Below, piece after piece: positions 1 through 10,485 of a stretch of DNA of 64,000 bases. Location of the stretch: NCBI GenBank assembly GCA_026874595.1, contig CM049306.1, positions 50,604,019 through 50,668,018 on the forward strand, in the 5' to 3' direction. The position numbers and the translations under genes were made by a program. The DNA comes from Sipunculus nudus (lineage: Eukaryota > Annelida > Sipuncula > Golfingiida > Sipunculidae). Every line of letters starts with the position of its first letter. Position 1 is the stretch's first letter. The notes under the pieces are model-generated. The model was given only the letters and a program-made list of their open reading frames with translations. It searched no databases and was not told where the DNA came from.

Positions 1-598
1 TCAGGAATATAATTTGGAGTCTGGTTAAAAATAAATTCTGCTATGACCAATTTTAGGGCAGAATTTCTAACTTCTTCCCATGTTTAACAATATTTATCTG
101 AATTAGTCACAAGTTCCACAAATAGTTACCTTTATAACCTATTAAGAATGTCAGTGGTTAATATTATCTTTCCAAACCAAAACGAAATTTAGGGTTACAA
201 AGTCTGTACCATACAGTGCGTGCAAGTGTAGCCTGCTCCCTGTTAAACTGTGTTTTTCCTCTTCAAAATAGGTTGTTTGTCCGCACTACGTGTTGTTGCC
301 GGAATCAAATATATTGCTTAACCCCGTATGCTTCGTTGTCTGTCTGTTTGTCAGTCTGCTCGCTTCAAGTAACGTATGTCAAAACCCCGTATGTGCGTTG
401 CCTGTCTGCTTTTCACAATCGCAGCAGTCGTTTTGCAGTAAATTTAAAAATTTGCTTTAAAACAAAAAGTTCCAGAAGCCTATTCAATACCTTCATTCCA
501 AAAACTGTTTACTCCTACATTCAAAATCCGTTAATGGTTATTTGCTTCTGCTTCTCTCCAGAATATGATTTATTCATTAGTCCATTTTAACATGTTTC
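1..598. other. No gene recognised (left edge)
   Basis: This is AT-rich sequence with several short open frames that resemble no family I know. A phrase close to AACCCCGTATG recurs near 315 and 384 with TGTCTG-rich text between, which suggests a decayed local duplication. I see no splice-supported exon and no RNA gene. Confidence 0.4.
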
Positions 599-599
599 T

Positions 600-630
600 A
601 TGTCTGTCTGTTTGTCTGTCTGTTTGTCAG
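600..630. repeat. (TGTC/TGTT)n microsatellite
   Basis: This is a short simple repeat of TGTCTGTC/TGTT units. It lies at the left edge of a dispersed repeat whose second copy is in cubilin intron 9. Confidence 0.8.
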
Positions 631-654
631 GTTTCAACTTCTGGGAAACGCTCG

Positions 655-1150
655 ACCTTTGGTCATCTAGCCTGTTGGTCTTGTAGCACTAGAGGTCAAG
701 CAAAAGTATTCCAAATTTCATTATGTTACCATATAACACAATGGCTTATGAAAAAAATATTAATTAATATACATTTTACATAAAATGAACCCAACTGATG
801 GAGCAAAAATATATTTTGCTTTTTATTTTTCCACAAAAACATTCAGTTGTTTGACTTGTTCAAAAACTATTGGTACATCTATGAGCACTGTCAACTGGGT
901 AGTGACGTCACACACAGGGATATCCCCATTGACTAAAAAATCTAGATCTTATAGTTTTTCTGACACTGTCAGGCCCAGATTTTCAGGGAAGAATAAAAAC
1001 AACAAGTATTGCTAGATTTAAGTCACTTCTTAATTTTGCCTGTGACGTCAGACGTCAGGCCCAGTCTCTGTTCTGGATGAAATCCTCCATGCATACAACA
1101 CAGCAGCCTGCTAATAGGTTTACCTAACCTATAACAACTGTGTATATGGA
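655..1150 (+). repeat. Dispersed repeat, copy 1 (second copy at about 47330-47780)
   Basis: Long stretches match the segment at 47330-47780 in the same orientation. Shared landmarks in order are a GAGGTCAAG block, ATAACACAAT..GCCTATGA, ATTTTTCCACAAAAA, GAGCACTGT, the phrase TTTTCAGGGAAGAATAA, GTGAYGTCA and TTTACCTAACC. The copies differ by many substitutions and short indels, so the family is old. No open reading frame is conserved between the copies, so it is probably a non-autonomous element of unknown class. Confidence 0.65.
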
Positions 1151-2300
1151 GGGTTCTCTGGTAACGTGATGGCATAACTTGAGTTACTGCTACTTCGTGC
1201 GATTTACAATTTAGTAAAAGGTTTAAGAAAAAGGTGTACCAAGCATACAACAGAAAAGAGAAAACTCATGAATTATGTACGTACATGCAACCTAGATAAA
1301 TATATCAGTATTGATAAGAAGTGTTTTGCGTCCCACGCATGATAGAACATAAGCATGCATACATCCATAGATATTGTTAAATCAGCTGCATGTTTAACGC
1401 GTTCAGGAAAGTCAGATCATTTCAATAGCCCAGCAACACACATACAGATATATTGTACAATAGGCTGCGTGTTTAATGTTAGTAAAAGTCAGACTGCTCA
1501 TAACATAGCGTTTACTCAACAGGTGTATATTTTTGTGATGTTGCTTTAACTAGAGTTACTAGGATAGGTTGAGGGCACGTGCTTGTTTGAAAACACAACG
1601 CACTTAGTATTACAGCTATTAGAAGGAAATAATTGTCAGGTAAGTCTGTGAATTTTTTCGTCTTTCCTTCGTATTGAGGAAAAAAGAATTGCTACTGAAG
1701 AATATGATACGAAAATAAGATTACATATGACAGTTTTCGGGCATTAATGGGCAAATCAGCATATTCTTCTTTTCATTTCAATGTCCTAAAATACATGTTT
1801 TCACCTAGGCTCAAGTATATTGATTAACTCAAATCGTGCACCAATTTAATTTCTATTCCTTTAAGTGAGCTTTAGATGAAGGAGCTGAAATTCCTGAATC
1901 AGTGATTTAGTAGTTTGATGATATACATGTCAGTTAATTTAACGTGTAAATGATTAAGGACTAAAGAAGGGGCGGGCGCAACTTGGGCCAAGTGACCAAG
2001 TGTGTCTGGAATACCACTTGTTTTATAAATTATTGCATGCAACACGGTGCGAGACGCAAATCCCTGCTAATTAAGCGTAATATTTTTCGGTCAAAACTGG
2101 GGGAGGGGGGGGGGGCGCCCCCTAGAAGGTTCCCAAGAAAAATTACTTAATTATGACTCGGTTCTATAAGCTCTATAAGATACAACTACTTTGTGTATTT
2201 GCATATATATGTCATGTGCTTCCATTTATACATGATAACTCCGTATCAGCCGTCACTCTATTCGCAGAATATCCAAGTTGTGAAGAGTGTGATTCAGAGG
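1151..2300 (+). other. Upstream region of the glycosyltransferase-like gene
   Basis: No coding exon is recognised here. A G-run lies at about 2101-2116. A splice-acceptor-like pyrimidine/CAG ends at 2266 (ATTCGCAG), 34 nt before the preferred ATG at 2301. The mRNA may therefore have an upstream non-coding exon that I cannot place. Confidence 0.35.
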
Positions 2301-3764
2301 ATGGCATTGAGAACAAAGGTACTTCTAATCCACGTAGTTGTGATAATTATCTTTATATTTTATGTGAATAAGACTGTCCGCCAATCAAGAAATTCGGTTC
2401 CAGTGACTAGATCCATTGTGTGCAACGATAACGACTTCTCGTGCCTGGCAAGAAGAATCGCAATGGAAACCACAGCGGCAAATTCAAACAGAACCGTGAC
2501 TGTGATCACCGTGGACACTGAGCAGTTTGACATCTTTCTAAACTTTTACCAGTCCGCAAAAAACGTTGGTGTTACAAACATAATACCCGTAGCTATGACA
2601 ACGGATACCCAGAAGAGACTGACGGAACACGGGATCCACAGTTATTTGGATAGTACTTTGCAAAATAGCCCCGGTGGAAAAACTTATTTCAGGGAGGGAG
2701 CTATGAAATATATACTACCTGAAAAACTTCTGCGTTTAGGATATTCAGTTCTCCTGAGTGACATAGATCTTGTGTTTTTCAAAAACCCATTTGAATTGTT
2801 CAGTTGTTCCGCATGTGACTTCGAAATAGTACATGCTCAGGATGACAGAAATGAGGTAATAGGCGTTGGATTTATTTTCTTCCGACCGAGCACCGCAATG
2901 ATAAACTTCATCAGCCATTTCAATAAACAACTGGAGCCAAATTTTAAGCTCCCATTGAAAGAACAAAAATGGGATCAAAGGCTCTTCAGGCAAAACTTGG
3001 AAAATCATCTCTTCAACATCAACTATAGAGTACTCCCATATTATGCAACGCCTAATGGATGGGCTCTTGAGGAACAGATGCGACGCTATGGGCAGATGAA
3101 AATAAACGGGGAATATATTGCTTTGCCATCAAAAGCAGAAAATGCTTATACTTTTCATGCCTCGTGGCATACGAAAGAAACTTCTAAAATCAACATACTC
3201 ATGGAGATGGGGACGTGGGTCGTAGACATAAATGGATACTACTCGGATAAGAATGCCAAGTATGTACAGTATGATAATCCGTGGCCCGAACTGGCATCAC
3301 GCGAGTTGAACAGTCTCAAAATTGCCTTATTTCTAAGCCGTTCACTCAACCGAAATCTGATTTTGCCACGGTTTACTTGCGCTAATAACAGAAAAGCCTG
3401 TCCACTGAACTATGTACTTTTTAAAACGCTCGACCATATCGGACAGGTATTTGGGCAACGGAACCTGAGGGAATCCCCCTTCTTACGTCATCCTCGTGTC
3501 CCCTCTGAAGTAAAGGAGTCACGGAGTATGCTTATCTTCCTGTACCAAACCAATACAAAGCATTTGTTAGATTTACTAAAAATGAAAAGGTCTGATATAT
3601 TTGGCATTGAGGTAAAGGGAACGCGTATTGAGGATGTCGTACAGGCAGTAAATAGAGAAGATTACAATATTGAGAAATATTCTATTATTCGATTTCATTC
3701 CTTTTATCTGAATATCACTGAGTGGTCAACGTCCTATCCCGAGCTGCGGGAATTAAAACTATAA
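2301..3764 (+). CDS. Type II membrane nucleotide-diphospho-sugar transferase-like protein (DUF271 type), single coding exon
   Basis: This is an intact open frame of 487 residues from the ATG at 2301. The frame is open upstream to an ATG at 2193, but the 2301 start places the only hydrophobic helix at residues 7-22, as expected for a Golgi type II signal anchor. A stem follows (residues ~25-60), then a domain with the family's hallmarks: a DxD motif within LLSDIDLVFFKNP (Asp154 and Asp156), then GVGFIFFRPS and WDQRLF. These match the nucleotide-diphospho-sugar transferase domain (Pfam Nucleotid_trans, PF03407) known from plant arabinosyl- and xylosyltransferases and many animal proteins of unknown substrate. 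DxD normally binds the metal and sugar nucleotide. The C-terminal ~200 residues lie outside the core domain and are of unknown role. Two N-glycosylation sequons lie near the stem. The sugar donor and acceptor cannot be told from sequence. Absence of introns could reflect a retrogene or simply this family's structure. Confidence 0.85.
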   Translation: MALRTKVLLIHVVVIIIFIFYVNKTVRQSRNSVPVTRSIVCNDNDFSCLARRIAMETTAANSNRTVTVITVDTEQFDIFLNFYQSAKNVGVTNIIPVAMTTDTQKRLTEHGIHSYLDSTLQNSPGGKTYFREGAMKYILPEKLLRLGYSVLLSDIDLVFFKNPFELFSCSACDFEIVHAQDDRNEVIGVGFIFFRPSTAMINFISHFNKQLEPNFKLPLKEQKWDQRLFRQNLENHLFNINYRVLPYYATPNGWALEEQMRRYGQMKINGEYIALPSKAENAYTFHASWHTKETSKINILMEMGTWVVDINGYYSDKNAKYVQYDNPWPELASRELNSLKIALFLSRSLNRNLILPRFTCANNRKACPLNYVLFKTLDHIGQVFGQRNLRESPFLRHPRVPSEVKESRSMLIFLYQTNTKHLLDLLKMKRSDIFGIEVKGTRIEDVVQAVNREDYNIEKYSIIRFHSFYLNITEWSTSYPELRELKL

Positions 3765-4283
3765 TGTGCATTTACAACGTTATCAGGTAGTTGTTAATGT
3801 TTATGATACGTTATCTGCGGTATATATGATGTGCAGTACTTCATGAATCTTTATAAATATGAATGCTAAAAATAGTAATGATATTATTTGAAGACAACAG
3901 TGTTTTTTGTTTGTCATCTATATAGCATTCTGCAGCACTACTGAATAACATTTAACATGCCATTGCAAGTAAAATGTAAATAGCATACTGTTCAGCACTG
4001 CTTTTGGCAGTTTCCATTATATTAAAAGAGATAACAATGAAATATTAACCCAAACAAAGCTTGTTGATACTTTTTGCCGTTTATTGTCTTCTATTACACC
4101 TTTATACTTTACTCACCTGTTCATTTTCCTTTAACGAGACACTCGCTCTGCCGCCAGAGACCTCGCTTCAACAAGCCGCCTAGACAGCTATTCACGAATC
4201 TTGAAATATCAGGTTTGAGTTTGAACAAGGTTTAGCTTCTCTGGGCCTAGCTCGGAGGAAGGTCCACCTTCTGTTTATATGGC
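3765..4283 (+). other. Probable 3' UTR and downstream flank
   Basis: No further open frame is present. The first poly(A)-signal-like hexamer I see is ATTAAA at 4021, about 260 nt after the stop codon, so the transcript may end near 4040. This is weak evidence because ATTAAA is common in AT-rich DNA. Confidence 0.3.
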
Positions 4284-4291
4284 TTTTTAAA

Positions 4292-4746
4292 AGAGGGGCG
4301 GCGCGGACTGGACCGGTGCACCACAACCTCAGCGGTCCGGTCCTGGTCCGGTCTAGCTGTAGGCATTCCGGTACCAAGGATGGTGCATTTATTTGATAAT
4401 AAATCAAAAATTAGTATTAAAAATTATAAATAAAATAAAATTATACAAGATAAAAAATAATAATAAATTAATAAATCAGCTAAGCTCATCAACCCTCTTT
4501 CCCGACCTTGGAATTCTTTGTATTGCTCGAAACAATATATCTGCCAGTGGTTCTAGTACATTTATTGTGTTTAAGGAGTCTTTACTAATAGGCTACCTAC
4601 AAACACAAGCGTATTGTTTAAAATAAGTTTTGCAGGTTAAAAATGATCAGATTAAAGAAATTTAGCAATAGCACAAACCTTTAAATTTCAGAAATACTGG
4701 GTATGTGGACCGGACCGGCTCTAAGCGGTCCGGTCCGCAACTCTAA
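4292..4746. mobile_element. hAT-like MITE with 8-bp target duplication
   Basis: This is a 455-bp non-coding element. Its ends are rich in GGACCGGACC / GGTCCGGTCC and are imperfectly inverted: the left end reads AGAGGGGCGGCGCGGAC and the right end, read inward on the other strand, reads TTAGAGTTGCGGACCGG. It is flanked by identical TTTTTAAA octamers at 4284-4291 and 4747-4754. An 8-bp duplication and an (N)AGAG terminus fit hAT elements. The interior is AT-rich with no transposase, so the copy is non-autonomous. Confidence 0.65.
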
Positions 4747-4754
4747 TTTTTAAA

Positions 4755-6150
4755 ATACTTATTATTTAAAGTATAATATAAAATTTGAACCACTACATAG
4801 GTTTTAACTTTAAAACTGAAAAGACATAATCGTTTAATGTTATATTTGTTAATCATTTCAATAGTCTTGGTGTATGACCTTTATACTGTTAGAAAAGGAT
4901 TTACTCAGAATGGTATCTATATATTTGAAGGAGACAAATACTAGTATATTTATACAGGGTTATAGCCACGCCGGTCGGCACCGCTCGGGGGTAGCCGTGA
5001 CGCGCTTCTGCCCGCCGGCACAAAGCTAACATTTGCAACCCACCGACCAGCACAGAAGATCCTAAAGATCGTCAAAAACAGCTACCAGCAATGAAATTTT
5101 GGTTATTTAATACCCCAAACAGCATTTAATTTGTACCTGATAAGTATGTTTACAAAAATGAATCAATCGAGAGCCAAACGATCATTAATAATAGTTATAA
5201 CACATAGAACAACCCAAATAGGAGGGCCCCTGGACTCCCCCCCCCCCCCCCCCCCCCACCATGACGACTTGCGATTACTTCGCAAATGTCCGTTAATTTA
5301 GCCGGCACTCGAATTTGTCTAGCTATAACACTGTATATAAGAGATTCTGAGAGACGCAAGGAGTTGATTTTGGGGACGTTTATCTGTTTATGTCTTAACA
5401 ATATCATAACGTAATTATTTCATATAAATCACTTGGATGTAAACACTATTTCATAAGCAATCTTTGATATTTCTTTCAGCTAGTGAGAGCTCTCTTATCG
5501 GCAGTAATACAACCCTCAAGAAAGCCGTTTAACTAGAAATCTCTGTGAAAGCACAGATTTTTAAAGAAGAACCCCACGCATTACAAATAGGATTTCCCAT
5601 ATATTACATCTTTTAAATGTGTATCTACAATATGAGTTTTATATAAATTATTTGAAGAGTGTTTGTGGCGTAGTCACCAAACTCGCAGCATTGACACACC
5701 TCATGAAGGGTAGTGTCATATCGACCCTCTGGCATTACGACCAGATTACTGGCGCCAGAGCACCAGCCAAATTATCCGATTGCCTATACTGAGTCGGGTT
5801 GTCACGGCAACATGAAGGGCTAATTCCACAATGGGATGGGGGGACATACCAGATCTGTACCACAGATCATCTTTTTTTCTTGTTTAATGATTGTATTTCA
5901 TTTCTTATAACATTGTGACAGTTAAAACAATAAAATAAATAATACTCTTTCTTACAAAGGAAAATGTTTAATTATTTACATGATTGCACATCTGTATATG
6001 GAATGCCTTTATTTATATAATCAATTAGGTAAATGCTGCTAATTTTGGAATGTTACATTGGTGTAAACACTAAAAAAAAGTTTATGTATCCGCCAGATCA
6101 TAAAGGTATGGGTAAAGTGAGGCATTGAATGTTCCTGACATAACATGACT
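4755..6150. other. No gene recognised; poly-C tract
   Basis: The stretch contains a C-run at about 5238-5256 and AT-rich sequence. Short open frames look like chance. No repeat recurring elsewhere in the window was recognised here. Confidence 0.4.
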
Positions 6151-6780
6151 CCAAATTTGATGCCAATTAAACTCCTCATATATGTGCAATTTTCACCAAA
6201 AACAGAACATGCAAAATTTCAGGCCGAGACACCATTCCATTCCTGAGAAAAGGGCATCAATGTATTCTACGAAAACGGGAAGGTAGGTGGTGCCACCTGT
6301 CTGCTCTACAAGAAAACTATCCAAGACGGATAAACATGCCAAATTTCAGGCTGATACATCCATCCACTCCGGAGGTATGAGCAATTTTCACCAAAAGCAA
6401 ACGCATGGATGGATGCCACGCATATACGATTACAGATGCCGACACCAGTCTTGAGTACGAGATGGAAGTATTCAAGATCTATGGACATGCATTATTTCAG
6501 AGCAATATGACAAATCACTCCTGAGAAAGGGGCATCAATATATTCTACGAAAACGGGAAGGTAGGAGGCGCCACCTGTCTGGTCTACAAGACAACTCTCC
6601 AAGATGGATGGACATGCCACATTTCAGACCGATACATTGGACCACTCTGATATAGGACCAATGTTTCACCCAATGCAAACGCATGGTCAGATGCCACGCA
6701 AATTTTATTACAGATGCCGCCACCATTCTTCAGTACAGGATAGAGAGATCCTAGATCTGTGGACATGGGCTGAGATGGGG
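6150..6780. repeat. ~280-bp tandem repeat, about 2.3 units
   Basis: Landmarks recur about 280 bp apart. TATTCTACGAAAACGGGAAG appears near 6257 and 6541, CACCAAAAGCAAACGCATGG near 6388 is matched by CACCCAATGCAAACGCATGG near 6667, and GACATGC..ATTTCAG recurs. Each unit carries a near-copy of the palindrome GGTGGCGCCACC (AGGTGGTGCCACCTG near 6287, AGGAGGCGCCACCTG near 6567). A weak relative (TATTCTACGAAAAC) lies near 22310. Open frames through the array are by-products of the repetition. Confidence 0.75.
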
Positions 6781-7549
6781 GCTGTTTTCACTAAGATACC
6801 CAGATCCATACTGTATGAAAAGGGTTGCACGTGGCGGCACCAGTCTTTGATACGCACCAGTTCACATGTGAACGAATAAGTATGCTTGGTTTCAGAAAGA
6901 TTGGTCCAAATGACACTGAAAAATTACTGAAGAACATGTGATATTGTATACCAGTTGATTATTGTCTGTTATATTAAGTATTTTGGCAGAAATGATAGTA
7001 CCATTTGCAGCGCCCACAGCGAGCCAACCAAAACTATATAACATATATAGTACATACAAAGACCTTCATGTTCAATATCTACTGGACGAACATTGCGCAC
7101 TTAAACACTTTACGGTCCATGTAAATAAATTGTTGAACCTACAGTATCTAATTTATGTGATACATGTCCATGGGGCATGGGCTTCAGCTGAAAGGACAGC
7201 GAAGCATAGACAGCGCTTGTGTGAAACCATGTACCGGTATCGCATCCCTGGGCCATCGCAAAACTCGATGGTTCATTCAGCGGGTACATGTGTTCCGTAT
7301 TTTTGCCAGTAGTATATATTTAATCAATATTATTATAATTTTTAATAGCTTTACAGATTTTCCGTGTTTCATAGGGAATTCAGATAAGAATTCGGAAGTA
7401 CCATTTGGCATTCCTAAATACGGATCATATAAAATCCACTAAAAGGCTCTCGACTCTTACTCATGGTTATAAATCGAAGGGTTAAGCGAATGGAACCCCA
7501 GTGAGTGAGCCAATGTGCAAGGCTTGGGCGGTAGTCAGATCGTCGTCGC

Positions 7550-7552
<3 letters not shown>
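6781..7552. other. No gene recognised
   Basis: AT-rich sequence with no convincing coding signal. The 90-116 residue open frames here match no family I know. Confidence 0.35.

Positions 7553-7586
<34 letters not shown>
7553..7586. repeat. (TA)n microsatellite flanked by short inverted repeats
   Basis: This is an uninterrupted TA run. The outer flanks GTCGCTCGATATA and TATATCG..AGCGAC are inverted, so the whole block can fold into a long hairpin. It lies about 80 bp upstream of the Penelope-like open frame. Confidence 0.85.
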
Positions 7587-7588
<2 letters not shown>

Positions 7589-7664
7589 CTCCAGCGACAG
7601 GTACGTTGTCGAGCACTTTTGTTAACCCACCCTGTCCAGAATTTCAACTTATAACATCTACAGA

Positions 7665-9060
7665 ATGAACAAAGCTAACTTCAACTACTCTTTGAAAAAC
7701 ATTCCCATCCTTAGTAATCTTTCCTACACCAAATCCCTGATAAGTAAAGTTGAAAGCCTACTTCGGAGAATGCGATGGAAGGCATTCCATTTCGAAAACC
7801 CTTGTCAAACTTCAGATAAACAAAACTATGGATTCAAAACCACATATTACCCCCTCATAGCGAACACCTCAGGGCATTTGAAAGTGATATCTATGAAATG
7901 GTCCGGAACATTGAATTTCAGCACTCACACAATGCATTCCAGAGACAAATGGCCTATGACATCAAAACAATCAGACAATCAGACAATCTCCTAGTACAGG
8001 CAGATAAGACCACCAACCTGTACAGTATGCCGAAAGAACATTACAATAAACTTCTTACAGAAAACATCACTAAGACATACAAAAAAGCAGACAAAAATAT
8101 CTGTAAAAATTTCAATACAGAAGCCAAAGATATAGCCGGTTCCCTTAACCTAGCAGACCGCATCGAAGTCATGGCCGAGCGCAATGCTTACATTACTTTG
8201 AAAGACCACAAGGATAAATTTGAACAAAACCCCAAGTGCAGATTGATTAATCCAGCAAAATCTGAAATAGGTACCATTAGCAAAAAACACTTGGAAAAAA
8301 TTAATAGCCAACTGAAACTGAAAACCAAACTCAACCAGTGGCAAAATACCGCACAGGTTATATTTTGGTTCAAGAATTGAAACTGAAACAAAAATCTAAG
8401 TTCATAAAGTTTGATATTGTTGACTTCTACCCCTCGATCACAGAAGATCTTCTCATGAAAGCCCTCAAATTTGCCAAAACCATGGTCTCCATTCCAGAGG
8501 ATGTTATCAAAACCATCCTGCACAGCAGGAAAAGCTTACTGTTTAGCAACAGTAACACCTGGGTGAAAAAGATCATACTAGATTTGACTTCACCATGGGC
8601 AGCTTTGATGGCGCTGAATTATGCGAAATTGTTGGTTTATACATCCTAGATATGTTGAAAAAGGAATTTGGTGAAAATGCTCTAGGCCTGTATCGTGATG
8701 ACGGTTTAGGTTGTTTCCCCAACATGTCTGGACCCAAAGCAGACAGCACCCGTAAGAAAATGATCAAACTCTTTTCCAATGTTGGGTTAAAGATAACCAT
8801 TGAAACTAACCTGACCTGCACAGATTTCTTAGACGTAACATTTGACCTCCAAAATGACATCTTCTACCCTTACAGAAAACCAAACAATGAACCTCTCTAT
8901 ATCCACGCACAATCCAATCACCCCCCAGCTATCATTAGGCAGATACCTATGATGATCAGCAAACGTGTATCTGACAACTCCTGCAATAAAGAGCTATTTA
9001 TGAAAGCCAAACCCATGTATGACAAAGCTTTAGCGAAAAGCGGTTTCTCAGAAAGCTTAA
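7665..9060 (+). pseudogene. PLE reverse transcriptase relic (frameshifted)
   Basis: The frame changes near 7860, near 8340-8380 and near 8580. Motifs seen in order: SKVESLLRRMRWKAF (N-terminal PLE region); ITLKDHK and PKCRLINPAKSEIG (RT motifs 1-2); FDIVDFYPSI (motif A, catalytic Asp); FTMGSFDGAELCE (motif B, spanning a frameshift); and YRDDGLG (motif C, the catalytic Asp pair). All catalytic aspartates survive, so decay is by indels rather than by loss of active-site codons. This suggests fairly recent inactivation. No intact product can be made. Confidence 0.85.
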
Positions 9061-9199
9061 AATATGTTGAACCCACAGTGAAAAGTAAAAGAAACAGGAA
9101 CAGGAAAATAATATGGTTTAATCCACCCTACAGCCGTCATGTAAAAACCAACATTGGCAGACAATTCATGAAACTAGTTGAAAAACACTTCCCTCAACA

Positions 9200-9772
9200 T
9201 CACAGGTACCACAGGTTATTCAACAGGAACAATTTGAAAATTAGCTATAGCTGTCTAGCCAACATGTCTAACCTGATCAGCAAACATAATATGAAGGTTT
9301 TAAATACTGACAATGCTGTGAATGTACCTCACAAACAATGTAACTGCCGTAAAAAAGACGAATGTCCTATGAATGGTCAAAGTCAGCTGAAATGCATTGT
9401 CTATAAGGCAACAGTTATAACAGACAATGACGTGAAACACTACATAGGGTGTACTGAAGGTGACTTCAAGACAAGATATAATAACCACAAGCAATCCTTT
9501 CGGAACAGATCCCACGCTAAAAATACTGAACTGTCTAAACATATTTGGTCACTAAAAGACAACAATATCAATTACAAGCTCTCCTGGGAAATATCTGCCA
9601 AGGCAGCACCTTACTTCTGTGGGACTAGGAAGTGTGATCTCTGCTTGTCTGAAAAGCTACTTATAGCTACGGCCCCCCCCCCCCCCCTGGATCATTGTTG
9701 AACTCAAGAGCTGAAATTCTCTCCAAGTGCCGCCATCAAAACAAATTCACCCTGAAATATTTTAAAACCTAG
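9200..9772 (+). pseudogene. PLE GIY-YIG endonuclease relic; terminal frameshift at a poly-C run
   Basis: A cysteine-rich linker (CNCRKKDECPMNG) is followed by a VYKA strand and then HYIGCTEGDFKTRYNNHKQS, the core of the GIY-YIG nuclease fold with its conserved Arg. A C-run at about 9672-9687 then breaks the frame. In another frame the typical PLE ending resumes (SRAEILSKCRHQNKFTLK) and stops at 9770-9772. The run length varies easily by slippage, so the break may be recent. Confidence 0.85.
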
Positions 9773-10363
9773 CATTCGTACCTATTTTCAGCGTGCCCCC
9801 TTAAACCCCCCCCCCCCCCCCATACGAGGATCCGCTGGGCAGACTTACCTGTTCAGGCAGTTGTTCTCTCACTGCTCTGCAGTGATGAGGGACATGGCGT
9901 TACCACTACATCATGGTGAGTTTACCGAGTGGATTGCATTTGGTATGAGTATAGTATAGTATATTTGCCTTTTATATTTTATATTTGTATATTTGCCTTG
10001 TATATTGTGTATTTTCATAGTATATGTGTATTTTTATCATATCATATTTTTATCATATGTATACTACTGATATGTTCACTGCTTCCAAGACCCTATTAGA
10101 AATCAGTTCAATATGCTAATTGAGCTTCCTGGTATTATCTTTGTATTATATATAAAATTTGCTACTTAAATAACCTCTTTGCCCTGCCCTTTTTTGTTCC
10201 AGTCTCGCACGTGTACCCCGACCAATCCTATTGTGCACCCGAGGACAATAGGATCAGTGTCAGTCTTTCACATGTCCCCCCCCCCCGACCCGAATCGCAC
10301 AAAGCATAATCTCGTAATCTCGTAAAGTCTCGGCTTTTCAAACCACGCCGTTAGCTTCATTCT
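9773..10363 (+). other. PLE 3' non-coding region
   Basis: No coding sequence is seen. It holds a C-run at about 9807-9823, AT-rich text, and a hairpin at 10225-10254. It connects the endonuclease relic to the hammerhead ribozyme and is probably part of the element. Confidence 0.45.
10225..10254. repeat. Perfect 10-bp inverted repeat (hairpin)
   Basis: ATCCTATTGT and ACAATAGGAT are exact reverse complements separated by 10 nt. It lies about 110 bp upstream of the hammerhead ribozyme, within the presumed PLE 3' region. Its function is unknown. Confidence 0.7.
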
Positions 10364-10425
10364 AACCACATTCACCTGATGATCGGGTCGCACCCCGTGA
10401 AACAGACTGTTGTGAATTAAGTGTT
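10364..10425 (+). ncRNA. Hammerhead ribozyme, type I, PLE-associated
   Basis: All core elements are present in order. The stem I 5' strand ATTCAC (10370-10375) is followed by CTGATGA (10376-10382), stem II CGGG / CCCG around a 6-nt loop (10384-10397), GAAA (10399-10402), a minimal palindromic stem III ACAG-A-CTGT (10402-10410), U at the cleavage position (10411) and the stem I 3' strand GTGAAT (10412-10417). Stem I extends beyond a bulge through CAC/GTG and AA/TT. The one-base stem III loop fits the short stem III ribozymes of PLEs, thought to act as dimers. The 10.1-11.1 pair is U-U instead of the usual G-C, and the cleavage base is U instead of C. Activity may therefore be reduced. Confidence 0.78.
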
Positions 10426-10435
10426 GTTTTCCTCC

Positions 10436-10437
<2 letters not shown>

Positions 10438-10483
<46 letters not shown>
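10438..10483. repeat. (TA)n microsatellite
   Basis: This TA run separates the hammerhead region from the left minisatellite arm of the foldback-like element. A second TA run starts directly at the other end of that element (11426). Confidence 0.95.

Positions 10484-10485
<2 letters not shown>

Larger units (their letters stand above)
7600..10430 (+). mobile_element. Decayed Penelope-like retroelement (reverse transcriptase + GIY-YIG endonuclease), with 3' hammerhead ribozyme
   Basis: One long coding relic runs from about 7665 to 9772 through at least four reading frames. The domain order is N-terminal region, reverse transcriptase, linker with clustered cysteines, GIY-YIG endonuclease. That order defines endonuclease-bearing Penelope-like elements (PLEs). 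A hammerhead ribozyme on the same strand lies at 10364-10425, as is known for PLE terminal repeats. Exact element ends are not resolved. I see no second ribozyme upstream, so the copy may be 5'-truncated or lack one terminal repeat. The outer limits given are estimates. Confidence 0.75.

Noticed and set aside
2193-2300. Upstream ATG at 2193 as the start of the sugar transferase
   Set aside because: It adds 36 residues with no family features and pushes the signal anchor inward. An acceptor-like CAG at 2264-2266 suggests that this part is intron or 5' UTR. It is not excluded.
9842-9860. ACTTACCTG word resembling the 5' end of U1 snRNA
   Set aside because: The match stops after nine bases and no Sm site or stem-loops follow.
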